From Lactobacillus gasseri ATCC 33323 = JCM 1131 (lineage in GTDB: Bacteria > Bacillota > Bacilli > Lactobacillales > Lactobacillaceae), in contig NC_008530.1 in NCBI RefSeq assembly GCF_000014425.1, positions 1,612,001 to 1,676,000 on the forward strand: a stretch of 64,000 bases of DNA, given 5' to 3'. The notes below the pieces were generated by a model. The model saw only the letters and a list, made by a program, of their open reading frames with translations, was not told where the DNA came from and did no database searches. Position 1 is the stretch's first letter, and the number at the start of each line of letters is the position of its first letter. Positions 9,340-18,000 of this stretch are shown piece by piece. Position numbers and translations under genes: made by a program.

Positions 9340-10188
9340 ATGAACAGAAAAGAATTAGAAAAACGGGTTGATGAAGCTGATATCACCGCTGATCCAATCT
9401 TTAGCTGGGTTATGGAACAAGGAAATAATTGTCGCGACCTTTTACGAGCAATTGCTCCTGAATTGCATATTCAAACTGCTAGTTTTGAAACGCAGAAAAG
9501 ATTGAAGTTTCATCCTGCTATGCACGGCATTATTCCAGACATCTATGCTACAGACAACAAAGGGCGAGTCTTTGATATTGAATTACAAATGACTCTCCCA
9601 GATTTCTTAGGAAAGCGGATGCGGTATTATTTTTCAATGATGGATCAAAGTCTGTTTATGCAAGGTGAAAATTATCGCAATTTACCTACCACGTATTTAA
9701 TTTTAATTCTACCAACCGATCCGCTTGGACTTAACCAATATCGCTATGATACTACTTGGAGCACCAAAGGATTTAAACATGATCCATTAAATATTGGTCA
9801 AAAATTAATTTTACTTAATGCAAGTGGAACAAAAGGAAAAATCACGCCGCGTCTGCAAGGATTTTTTGATTTGATGCGTGGTAAAATTAATACAAATGAT
9901 AGCTTTGTTCAAAAGCTACAAAGCGATGTTGAGAAATACAAAACTAATCCAGAAAGAAGGAAAGAACTCATGGATTACCAAATGAAGCTTGATGACATGC
10001 GATATGTTGGGGAAAAGGCTGGCATCAAAACTGGAAAAGAAGAAGAGCGGATTAATGCTATTAAGAAGATGATTCGACGTTATCGCCAATTCAACGCTGA
10101 TGATAAAAAAATTTTAAGTCTTTTAACACAAGATTATGGTAATGATTTTTCTCAAAAAGAATTAAGGCAGTTTATTAAAAATAATTAG
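9340..10188 (+). CDS. Rpn family / PD-(D/E)XK nuclease-family transposase-like protein
   Basis: A 282-aa protein. The start at 9340 (MNRKELEKRVDEAD) is chosen because AAAGGAG lies just upstream; an in-frame extension back to 9247 would run through the mscL terminator. It begins like many Rpn/PDDEXK_2 proteins (DITADPIFSWVM...LLRAI), then shows the nuclease core: PDIYA with the first acidic residue and FDIELQM with the E-x-Q catalytic pair. The C-terminal part is helical and charged (ERRKELMDYQMKLDD, GIKTGKEEERINAIKKMIRR). E. coli RpnA-type proteins are DNA endonucleases that raise recombination. Many relatives are annotated as transposases, but no inverted repeats or target duplications were seen here. 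It stands alone between two terminators. Confidence 0.85.
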   Translation: MNRKELEKRVDEADITADPIFSWVMEQGNNCRDLLRAIAPELHIQTASFETQKRLKFHPAMHGIIPDIYATDNKGRVFDIELQMTLPDFLGKRMRYYFSMMDQSLFMQGENYRNLPTTYLILILPTDPLGLNQYRYDTTWSTKGFKHDPLNIGQKLILLNASGTKGKITPRLQGFFDLMRGKINTNDSFVQKLQSDVEKYKTNPERRKELMDYQMKLDDMRYVGEKAGIKTGKEEERINAIKKMIRRYRQFNADDKKILSLLTQDYGNDFSQKELRQFIKNN

Positions 10189-10194
10189 ATAGTA

Positions 10195-10241
10195 TAAAAA
10201 AGCACCAATGACTTCACATTATTAAAGTCATTGGTGCTTTC
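10195..10241. terminator. Bidirectional terminator between convergent genes
   Basis: The 13-bp stem AGCACCAATGACT/AGTCATTGGTGCT has A6 on its left and TTTC on its right, so it can stop the Rpn-like gene (+) and the PAS-like gene (-). Confidence 0.88.
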
Positions 10242-10279
10242 GTTTGTAAATTTTAAAGCAGATTTTTTAACATCTTAAA

Positions 10280-11016
10280 CTAATATTCTGAAGCACCAGA
10301 GTTAGTATCAGGCTTAGCTTCTTTCTTTTCTTCTACGTGTTCTTCGTGCTTAGATGCACCAGTTCCAGTATCAACTTCATCTTTCTTATAAGTTGCACCA
10401 GTAGTTGCATCGGGTCATCTACCAACTTCTGACCAGTAGTTTCACAGAAATATTTTACAAATGGATAAATATCTTGTACCCATTCATAAGTTCCCATGTA
10501 ATTACCATCCTCGTCTTCAATTCGCTTATAATCATGCAAAATTAACTTATGACGATTACCGTTTGGCACTGGCATCTTAACTTCATCGTGTCCATCTACC
10601 TTATTTCTTAAAGCATAAATAACTTTCTTAGCTTCAGGAATAACATTACGAATATGAGGGTGAACTGCTCCCATAGTATCACCAACTTGATCTGGCGTAC
10701 GACCAGCAAGCATCTTCTTACTTGGATCAGTTGGCTTGTTATACCATAAAAATTGGTTATTATCATCAACATAAGTTAATTCACCAAATGCACGACGAAG
10801 CATCCAGTTAATTTGGTTAACTGTAAGAAGTCCAGCATCAAGCTTTACGTAGTCGTCACCTTCAGCTGCATTTACTTTCTTAGCCGCCTTATCTAACCAA
10901 TCTGGATCATTTTTGTCTATACCTTCAACAGTGTAGCGTGATTTACCAGTTGCATCAAAATCCTCTTTAATATAATCTTCTTCTTTTAAATCTTTTAGCC
11001 ATTTTGGTTCTGCCAT
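10280..11016 (-). pseudogene. Second small PAS-like protein, frameshifted near 10411
   Basis: The open frame from 11016 (ATG after a strong GAGGTGAGG) encodes a PAS-like protein: KAA-KVNAAEGDDYVKLDAGL, then GELTYVDDNNQFLWYNKP, a central helix pair, and VQDIYPFVKYFCETTGQKLVDDP. After DDP the frame changes and ends at 10333 with a low-quality tail. In another frame the expected ending continues as DATTGATYKKDEVDTGTGAS and finishes NSGASEY at 10280. Its paralog at 1771-2307 ends ESGASEL, so the second frame is the original. One missing base in a CC/CCC context around 10411-10414 explains it; repaired length 245 aa. The core domain is intact, so a truncated product may still fold. No partner genes; role unknown. 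Confidence 0.8.
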
Positions 11017-11160
11017 TTTACCTCACCTCATAAAACTTATTTACTCTCAAGTTGATTATACCTACTAAAGAAAGAGCTTTCAATGTCTATATACAATATT
11101 TTATATACTGTTTTAGCATAATATATATTTATGGAATATTGTTTTTCAACAAATTAACTA

Positions 11161-11194
11161 TTGACTAAAAGTAAGTTATAAGATATCATAACTT
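11161..11194 (+). promoter_or_regulatory. Promoter with overlapping palindrome, tcyP leader
   Basis: -35 TTGACT (11161-11166), 17-bp spacer, -10 TATCAT (11184-11189). A 22-bp inverted repeat with half sites AAGTTATAAGA and TATCATAACTT occupies 11173-11194, exactly over the -10, as expected for a repressor operator. The regulator is not identifiable from the site. A related AGTTATAACT palindrome recurs at 11343-11352 in the leader RNA. Confidence 0.6.
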
Positions 11195-11216
11195 GTGAAA
11201 AGTAAGAAAGGAGCTA

Positions 11217-11327
11217 ATGAATATGTTTAATGTACGTCAAGCAAATTCTTGTTGTTGTAATTGTCAAAAAATTTGGCAGTTATTTGGCGTACAGTCATTA
11301 GTTCACTTCAGGAATTTCTCTAGTTAG
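11217..11327 (+). CDS. Cysteine-rich leader peptide of the tcyP attenuator
   Basis: A 36-codon ORF (ATG at 11217; an in-frame ATG at 11223 sits at a better distance from AAAGGAG at 11208-11213). Codons 12-16 read Cys-Cys-Cys-Asn-Cys (11250-11264), after MNMFNVRQANS. Four cysteines in five codons is extreme for a peptide of this size in this genome type. The stop is 38 nt before a strong terminator, and the next gene is a cystine transporter. This is the classic shape of a translation-coupled transcription attenuator: slow reading of Cys codons would favour antitermination. The peptide itself probably has no other role. It is too short for routine annotation. The mechanism is inferred, not shown. 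Confidence 0.75.
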   Translation: MNMFNVRQANSCCCNCQKIWQLFGVQSLVHFRNFSS

Positions 11328-11364
11328 AAACTGGCTTTTCAAAGTTATAACTATGATTTTTCTC

Positions 11365-11399
11365 AAGAGCTGTTGGCACTAGGCCAATGGCTCTTTTTT
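11365..11399 (+). terminator. Attenuator terminator upstream of tcyP
   Basis: A 13-bp stem (AAGAGCTGTTGGC with GCCAATGGCTCTT, two G-U pairs) with loop ACTAG runs into T6. It lies after the Cys leader ORF and before the tcyP start. A competing helix between 11332-11339 (TGGCTTTT) and 11365-11372 (AAGAGCTG) could act as antiterminator; that pairing is tentative. Confidence 0.85.
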
Positions 11400-11426
11400 G
11401 TTTGCTTAGAATCGGGGTTGAATAAA

Positions 11427-12815
11427 GTGCAAACTACTCTCATTGTTTTATTAGCCGTTGCTATCCTAGCTGGCATGGCTTATTTACATAGAAAGAATTG
11501 GGGATTTACTAAACTAGTATTTCTCTCGCTAGTCGTTGGAATCGTCTTTGGAGTTTCTATCCAATTAATGTTTGGTGCCAAAAGCGATATTGTAAAAAAT
11601 AGTATTGATTGGATTTCAATCGTTGGAGATGGGTATGTCTCCTTATTACAAATGTTGGTTATCCCACTAATCTTTGTTTCATTAGTTGGTGCCTTCACTC
11701 AATTAAAAATGACTACTAAAATTCGAAAAATTGCTACGAGTGTCTTGGTCATCTTACTAGGAACTACTGCAGTTGCTTCATTTTTAGGATTTAGTAGTGT
11801 TGCAATTTTTAATTTGGGCGGAGCTGGCTTCGCTAAAGGAATGACTGCTTCTTCAACTGCTCTTAGTGCAATTAAGGACCATCAAGAACAATTGAAAGGC
11901 TTAACTTTACCGCAACAAATTACTTCGTTTTTCCCGCAAAATATTTTCGCAGACTTCGCGGGAATGCGTTCAACTAGCACAATTGCAGTTGTAATTTTCT
12001 CTATCTTCGTTGGAATTGCCTTCTTGCAAATTAAGAAAGAAAAGTCTGAAGTCGCTGTTACTTTCGCACGTGGCATACAAGCATTACGTGCGATCATCAT
12101 GCGGATAGTAAAAATTGTACTTGAACTCACTCCATATGGCATTTTTGCTTTAATTGCTAGAACAACTGCAACTAACAGTTTTGCCACGATGAGTAAATTA
12201 CTAATTTTCATTGTTGCTGCTTATGTTGCAATTATAGTTATGTTTATTGTTCACGCTGTTTTACTTTTAATTAACGGAATTAATCCCATTACTTACTTCA
12301 AGAAGGCATGGCCAGTTTTAGTTTTTGCCTTCACTTCTAGAACTAGTGGTGGTAGCTTGCCACTTAATGTTCGTACTCAACGTGAATCAATGGGCGTTAG
12401 CGATACAATTGCTGATTTTTCTGCTAGCTTTGGTCTAACTATTGGTCAAAACGGATGTGCAGGTATTTATCCATCAATGGTTGCAGCAATCACTGCCCCA
12501 CTTGTTGGAGTTAACATCTTCTCATGGCAATTTGTCCTAACTTTGGTTGTAATTGATGTTATTTCAAGTTTCGGTGTTGCCGGAGTTGGTGGTGGTGCAA
12601 CATTTACCACTTTGATGGTACTGGGTGCCCTTAACTTGCCGGTTACAGTACTTGGAGTTTTAATTGCTATTGATCCAATCGTTGATATGGCAAGAACTGC
12701 TCTTAATGTTAATGATTCAATGGTTGCTGGTGTAATTACTGCTAAGCGTACTGGTGAACTGGATTGGAACATTTTCAATAATCAAAAAGATGATGTAAAT
12801 ACTGAAATCGAATAA
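11427..12815 (+). CDS. tcyP: L-cystine transporter, dicarboxylate/amino acid:cation symporter family (TcyP type)
   Basis: This 462-aa sodium- or proton-coupled symporter brings cystine into the cell. The start is the GTG at 11427 (GGGG 9 nt upstream). An in-frame TTG at 11373 lies inside the attenuator terminator and is rejected. After a first helix and the basic stretch YLHRKNWGFTKL it shows the family's membrane core: LQMLVIPLIFVSLVGAF, then a serine/threonine-rich hairpin around FTSRTSGGSLPLNV, SFGLTIGQNGCAG, and the tip motif VGGGATFTTLMVLGALNLP, then IDPIVDMARTALNV-D. That layout and length match B. subtilis TcyP. The upstream Cys leader peptide and terminator support cystine as substrate. 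The following gene set belongs to methionine and methyl recycling. Confidence 0.93.
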   Translation: MQTTLIVLLAVAILAGMAYLHRKNWGFTKLVFLSLVVGIVFGVSIQLMFGAKSDIVKNSIDWISIVGDGYVSLLQMLVIPLIFVSLVGAFTQLKMTTKIRKIATSVLVILLGTTAVASFLGFSSVAIFNLGGAGFAKGMTASSTALSAIKDHQEQLKGLTLPQQITSFFPQNIFADFAGMRSTSTIAVVIFSIFVGIAFLQIKKEKSEVAVTFARGIQALRAIIMRIVKIVLELTPYGIFALIARTTATNSFATMSKLLIFIVAAYVAIIVMFIVHAVLLLINGINPITYFKKAWPVLVFAFTSRTSGGSLPLNVRTQRESMGVSDTIADFSASFGLTIGQNGCAGIYPSMVAAITAPLVGVNIFSWQFVLTLVVIDVISSFGVAGVGGGATFTTLMVLGALNLPVTVLGVLIAIDPIVDMARTALNVNDSMVAGVITAKRTGELDWNIFNNQKDDVNTEIE

Positions 12816-12830
12816 TTTCTACAAATATTC

Positions 12831-12859
12831 TTGACATTATTATTTAGTCATTGTAATAT
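12831..12859 (+). promoter_or_regulatory. Promoter of the T-box operon
   Basis: Consensus -35 TTGACA (12831-12836), 17-bp spacer and -10 TAATAT (12854-12859). It starts only 15 bp after the tcyP stop. No terminator separates tcyP from it, so read-through is possible. Confidence 0.8.
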
Positions 12860-12865
12860 TATGAC

Positions 12866-13160
12866 AACAAAATTAATTAAAGCTTAGAAAAGATGAGTAA
12901 GCACTTAATGCATCTCACAGAGAGTCGGAACAGGTGTAAGCCGATGTTGCTAGAGTGAAGAAGATGGTCTTGGAGCTAAATTAAAATGCGAGCTAATTAA
13001 GTAAGCAATTTACGATTGACGTACGTTATCACGTCTGAGTCTTCCATATTTTGGAGTACTTAATAAGAAACTGATTGTGAGATCAGTTTGAATACAGGGT
13101 GGTAACACGTATTAAGCGTCCCTAGTGTAGTGTAATAGCTATACTACGGACGCTTTTTCT
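12866..13160 (+). promoter_or_regulatory. T-box leader, methionine specifier
   Basis: A 295-nt leader with T-box hallmarks. Stem I opens with AGATGAGTAAG, and its base pairs AAGA (12890-12893) with TCTT (12968-12971). The likely specifier ATG (12964-12966), followed by a purine, abuts the TCTT strand, so the sensor is tRNA-Met. The T-box sequence AGGGTGGTAACACG lies at 13096-13109; the TGGT bulge matches the NCCA end of a tRNA with an A discriminator. The terminator stem GCGTCC (13116-13121) with GGACGC (13148-13153) encloses a further stem and ends in T5. Uncharged tRNA-Met should switch on the metE-like and luxS genes. Met T-boxes are established in Lactobacillales. Confidence 0.93.
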
Positions 13161-13193
13161 TTTGCTTATTTTTTTATTAAAGGAGGGATCATT

Positions 13194-13286
13194 ATGAAAA
13201 ATATTATTTTTAACGAACGAGTATTTAATCGAATGTGCTACTTAAACATGGTCCCTCTTGTCAGTGGATCCTCAAAGAACAGTTAA
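13194..13286 (+). CDS. Small ORF between the T-box and the metE-like gene
   Basis: A 30-codon ORF with a very strong ribosome site (AAAGGAGGGATC, 3 nt before ATTATG). The product starts MKNIIFNERVFNRMCYLN and ends VPLVSGSSKNS. It contains three Met codons and one Cys. Its TAA abuts an ATG (13287) that opens a nine-codon ORF ending at 13316, overlapping the Shine-Dalgarno of the metE-like gene. No homolog is recognised. It could be a second, translational control layer for the operon, a small protein, or decay of a larger gene; the strong ribosome site favours real translation. Confidence 0.5.
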   Translation: MKNIIFNERVFNRMCYLNMVPLVSGSSKNS

Positions 13287-13322
13287 ATGAAATTTTTAGT
13301 TAAAATTAAGAGGTAGAATACT

Positions 13323-14423
13323 ATGACAGAATTAGCACATTTCGACATTGTTGGTAGTTTTTTAAGACCAGAAGAATTAAAACAAGCTAGAGATAAATTT
13401 AATCACGGAGATATTTCGCAAGCTGAACTAACTCAAGTAGAAAATCGAGAAATTGAAAAATTAATCCACACGGAAGAAAATTTAGGCTTAAAAGTTGTAA
13501 CTGATGGCGAATTTCGTCGCAGCTGGTGGCATCTTGATTTTTTATGGGGCTTAACTGGCGTTAAAAAATATGATTATCACGAAAGCTACAAGTTCCATGG
13601 TGCTAAGACCAGAACAGATAATGCTGAATTAGCTGGTAAAGTTGCCTATAATCCTGACCACCCATTTTTTAAAGCATTTGAGTTTGTCAAGGATCATACT
13701 AATGCGATTCCTAAACAGACTATCCCATCCCCTACACTACTTTTTAGAGATAATCGATCATATAATTGGCCGAATTTTTATGATAATAAGCAAGCTTATC
13801 TTGATGACTTGGCTAAAGCGTACCATGAAACAATCAAGCACTTTTATTATCTAGGTTGTCGCTATCTTCAAATTGATGACACAACATGGGCTTTTTTAAT
13901 CAGTAAATTGAACGAATCAGAAAATGATCCGAAGGAACATGAAAAATATCTTCAATTAGCGGAAGATTCAGTGTACGTAATCAATAAAACGTTAGAAAAT
14001 TTACCAGATGATTTGACTGTTACTACACATATCTGTCGTGGTAATTTTAAATCTACATTTCTTTTTTCAGGTGGATATGAACCGATTGCTAAGTATTTGG
14101 CGCAACTAAATTACGATCGCTTTTTCTTAGAATACGATAATGATCGTGCTGGAGACTTTGCTCCAATTAAAACGATCTGGAATAACCGGGATAATGTCAC
14201 AATTGTTTTAGGATTAATTACATCAAAAGATGGGCAGTTGGAAAATCCTGATGCAATTATTCAAAGAGTTAATGAAGCAGCAAAATTAGTGCCATTATCT
14301 AACCTCGCGCTTAGTACACAATGTGGCTTTGCCTCAACAGAAGAAGGCAATATTCTCAGCGAAGCTGATCAATGGAAAAAGATCAAATTAGTCGTTGATA
14401 CTGCTAATAAGATTTGGAAATAA
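13323..14423 (+). CDS. Cobalamin-independent methionine synthase-like protein (YxjG/YxjH type)
   Basis: A 366-aa zinc methyltransferase of the MetE C-terminal-domain family, predicted to make methionine from homocysteine using a small methyl donor. The opening motif [14 protein letters not shown] is typical of YxjG-type proteins. The zinc ligands are all present: His236 and Cys238 (THICRGN), Glu270 (FFLEYD) and Cys334 (STQCGF). The IDD (185-187) and DGEFRRSWW (61-69) motifs also fit. The N-terminal half of full MetE is absent, as in this subfamily, so folate polyglutamate may not be the donor. It follows a Met T-box, and luxS follows 29 bp later, tying it to homocysteine recycling. GAGGT precedes the ATG. 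Confidence 0.9.
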   Translation: MTELAHFDIVGSFLRPEELKQARDKFNHGDISQAELTQVENREIEKLIHTEENLGLKVVTDGEFRRSWWHLDFLWGLTGVKKYDYHESYKFHGAKTRTDNAELAGKVAYNPDHPFFKAFEFVKDHTNAIPKQTIPSPTLLFRDNRSYNWPNFYDNKQAYLDDLAKAYHETIKHFYYLGCRYLQIDDTTWAFLISKLNESENDPKEHEKYLQLAEDSVYVINKTLENLPDDLTVTTHICRGNFKSTFLFSGGYEPIAKYLAQLNYDRFFLEYDNDRAGDFAPIKTIWNNRDNVTIVLGLITSKDGQLENPDAIIQRVNEAAKLVPLSNLALSTQCGFASTEEGNILSEADQWKKIKLVVDTANKIWK

Positions 14424-14452
14424 AATATATTTTTATAAGGAGGAAATCTATT

Positions 14453-14929
14453 ATGGGTAAAGTTGAAAGTTTTGAATTAGATCATACTAAAGTTAAAGCA
14501 CCTTACGTTCGCTTAATCACGGTTGAAGAAGGTAAAAAAGGTGACAAGATTAGTAATTTTGACCTTCGTTTAGTTCAACCAAATGAAAATGCCATCCCTA
14601 CTGGAGGCTTACATACTATCGAGCACTTGCTAGCTGGATTATTGCGCGACCGTATTGACGGCTACATTGATTGTTCACCATTTGGTTGCCGAACGGGCTT
14701 TCATCTCTTAGTTTGGGGTACGCCATCAACTACAGATGTAGCTAAGGCACTAAAGGAAGCGCTTGAAGAAATTCGCGATAAAATTCAATGGGAAGATGTT
14801 CCCGGCACTACTATTAAATCTTGTGGGAATTACCGTGATCATTCTCTATTTTCTGCCAAACAATGGTCAAGAGATATTTTAGAAAAGGGTATTTCTGACG
14901 ATCCATTTGAAAGAAACGTTGTCGAATAA
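14453..14929 (+). CDS. luxS: S-ribosylhomocysteine lyase LuxS
   Basis: This 158-aa metalloenzyme splits S-ribosylhomocysteine into homocysteine and the AI-2 precursor DPD. Metal ligands His54 and His58 (HTIEH, with catalytic Glu57) and Cys124 are present, with the catalytic cysteine in FGCRTGFH (Cys79). The start at 14453 is fixed by AAGGAGGAAATC; an in-frame upstream extension to 14414 overlaps the previous gene and has no ribosome site. Downstream of the metE-like gene under the Met T-box, it returns homocysteine for remethylation, so AI-2 output should track methionine starvation in this strain. Confidence 0.98.
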   Translation: MGKVESFELDHTKVKAPYVRLITVEEGKKGDKISNFDLRLVQPNENAIPTGGLHTIEHLLAGLLRDRIDGYIDCSPFGCRTGFHLLVWGTPSTTDVAKALKEALEEIRDKIQWEDVPGTTIKSCGNYRDHSLFSAKQWSRDILEKGISDDPFERNVVE

Positions 14930-14949
14930 TTATTTTTGAAAGACAGGAC

Positions 14950-14997
14950 AAAAAAGATGCATATTACTGCTTCAAACAGTAAAAATGCATCTTTTTT
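14950..14997. terminator. Bidirectional terminator between luxS and the large mucus-binding gene
   Basis: A long stem (AAAAAAGATGCAT with ATGCATCTTTTTT, extended by TTACTG/CAGTAA) with T and A tracts on the two sides. It serves convergent genes. Confidence 0.9.
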
Positions 14998-15013
14998 CGT
15001 GTTTATTTAATTT

Positions 15014-18000
15014 TTATCTTTTTCTTCTCTTCCTTTCTTTACCGCCAATTAATCCAATCAAGGCTCCGGCAGAAGCTAATGCTAATCCTGCTAATGATAC
15101 GTCCGTCTTCCGACTACCAGTTTGCGGAAGTGTTGTTCTAGCACGATTAATATGCTTCGTTGTTGTAGCATTTCTTGAAGTTTTAGCAGCAGAAGTTGTA
15201 CGAGTTAAGCTTGTAGAAATGTTTGTAGCTTCAACATTCTTGGACTTGTTTGACTTATTAATTTGCATAGCAGTCTTAGATGATTCTGTTTCACTCGATT
15301 GATTTGACTTGTTAGATATTGTTTGTTCTTCCGGCTTCGTTGGCTCACTCGGTTGTGTTGGCTTGTCCGGTGTTGTCGGTTCTTTCGGCTCCGTTGGCTC
15401 ACTCGGTTGCGCTGGCTTGTCCGGTGTTGTTGGTTCTTCCGGCTTAATCGGTTCACTCGGTTGCGCTGGCTTGTCCGGTGTTGTCGGTTCTTCCGGCTTC
15501 GTTGGTTCAGTTGGTCGTGCTGGTTTATCTGGTGTTGTCGGTTCTTCTGGCTTCGTTGGCTCACTCGGTTGTGCTGGCTTGTCCGGTGTTATCGGTTCTT
15601 CCGGCTTCGTTGGCTCACTCGGTTGTGCTGGCTTGTCCGGTGTTGTCGGTTCTTCCGGCTTCGTTGGTTCAGTTGGTCGTGCTGGTTTATCTGGTGTTGT
15701 CGGTTCTTCCGGCTTCGTTGGCTCACTCGGTTGTGCTGGCTTGTCCGGTGTTGTCGGTTCTACAGGTTTAGCCTTATAAATTACTGTCCGTTCAATGTCA
15801 TTTGAATCTTGGGAAACAACCTCAGAATTAATCTTTCCTTGATCTGGTGTGTAACCTTGAATTTCTGGAGAAATCACTTCGCTAAATTCTTGCGGGCCGC
15901 TCCAACTACTCTTTTCTTTGCCAGTTACTAAGTCCTTGTTTCCAGTCTTAGTGAATGTTACTTGCTTTTGAACATCTTCATGAGCTTTTGTGCCATCTTC
16001 ATATACATAATGAACTGTTTCAGTTACTACCTTAGTATCTTTAATCGGTTCGGTCTTGTGAATAAAGTGAGCAATAAAGACTTGATCTACATTCTTATCT
16101 TTATCAAATCTGCCATAGATTACTTTATCTAAAGTATCGCCATTCAACTTATCAGATTTATCCGCTGGATCATTGCTGCTATCAACCTCAATAAAACTAT
16201 AGTTTGATAAATTATATGGAACATTGAAACTGATATTTTCATTGCTCTTACCTAGAGTATTAATATCTGGCGCTAATTCAATAAATTTATGATCAGTATC
16301 ATCGTAGAATCTCAATTTAGCTTTTTGTTCATCAGCTTTGTACGTTACTGTTCTATCAATATCAGAGTCAGTTGGTTTTACCTTTATTTCAGGAACAGCA
16401 TCAACATTAGGTATATATCCCGCTATTTCTGGAGATTGAACCTTATCAAAACTATCCTTTTTAGTCTTCCAATCGTTCCACATATCTTCATTAGTTACTT
16501 CATCACGTTCTCCATCACGAGTGAAGACTACAGGAGTACCAACTACATCAGGACTTGCAGTCTTGCCATCTTCATAAACGTAATGAATCGTTTCATTAAT
16601 CGTCTTTGTATCACTAATCGAAGACAGATGATGGATCAAGTGTACATTGTAAACTTGGTCTACCTTATCATCGTGATCAAAGATCAATTCACTTCCATTT
16701 GTTTCATCAGAAACTAAATCATAATGTTGCTTTTCATAATTAGCAATTGAATCACTAGTTGTATAGCCTGACTTTTCATCAGATTTACCATTAAGCTCCT
16801 TGGTAGCTAAAGTCTTACCTGTTGTATCATCGACATAGTTGACTGTGATCTTTTGTGGATTTGCCTTATAAGTCACTGTCCTAACAATATCTTTTGAATC
16901 ATGTGAAACTGTGACAGAATCGATCTTTTCTTGATCTGGTGTATAGCCTGCAATTTCTGGAGAAACTACTTCTTCAAATTCTTTTGATTTACTCCAATTG
17001 CTCTTTTCTTCACCTGTTACTAAATCCTTAGTTCCTGTCTTAGTGAATGTTGCTTCTTTTTGAACATCGTCATGAGCTTTTGTACCATTTTCATAAACAT
17101 AATAAACTGTTTCAGTTACTGTCTTTGTATCCTTAACTGGTGCGATCTTGTGAGTAAAGTGAGCTATAAAAATTTGATCTGTGTATTTATCCTTATCAAA
17201 GTTACCATAGTTTACTTTATCTAAAGTATCGCCATTCATTTTATTAGATTTATCTGCTGGATCCTTGGCACTATCAACTTCAATAAAATTGTAATTTGAG
17301 AAATCGTAAGGAATATCAAAATCAATACTTTCAGCACTCTTACCCGTTGTATTAATGTCTGGTGCTAATTCGATAAATTTATGATCAGTATCATCATAAA
17401 ATCTCAATTTAGCTTTTTGAGCATCTGCCTTATACGTTACTGTTCTAACAATATCAGAGTCAGTTGGTTTTACCTTTATTTCAGGAATAGCATCAGCATT
17501 AGGTGTATATCCAGCTACTTCTGGTGATTTTACTGCATCAAAACTATCTTTTTCAGATTTCCAATCGTTCCAGTGTTCCTTATTAGTTACTTCATCACGT
17601 TCTCCATCATGAGTGAAAATTACTGGCTGACCATTAATATCATCATGAGCTTTTGTACCATCTTCATAAACGTAATGAATCGTTTCATTAATTTTCTTCG
17701 TATCATTAATCGAAGTCATATGGTGGGTGAAGTGGACATTGTAAACTTGGTCTACTTTGTCATCATGATCGAAGACCAATTCACTTCCATTTGTTTCATC
17801 AGAAACTAAATCATAATGTTGCTTTTCATACTCTGCAATTGAATCTTTAGTCGTATAGTCTGATTTTTCATCGGATTTACCATTAAGCTCTTTAGTAGAT
17901 AAAGTCTTACCTGTCGTATCGTCGATATAGTTTACTGTGATCTTTTGCGGATTTGCTTTGTAAATTACTGTTTTAACGACATCTGAATCTTCTGGTTTTA

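Noticed and set aside
9340-10188. Insertion sequence
   Set aside because: The protein belongs to a nuclease family often labelled transposase, but no terminal inverted repeats or target duplications flank it, and both ends are host-type terminators.
11373-11426. Upstream in-frame TTG start of the cystine transporter
   Set aside because: It lies inside the attenuator terminator stem and has no ribosome site; GTG 11427 has one and fits the family N-terminus.
15309-15805. Long glycine/serine/leucine-rich open frames on the plus strand
   Set aside because: They are the antisense of the 54-bp proline repeat of the mucus-binding gene; the repeat keeps every frame open. No ribosome site.
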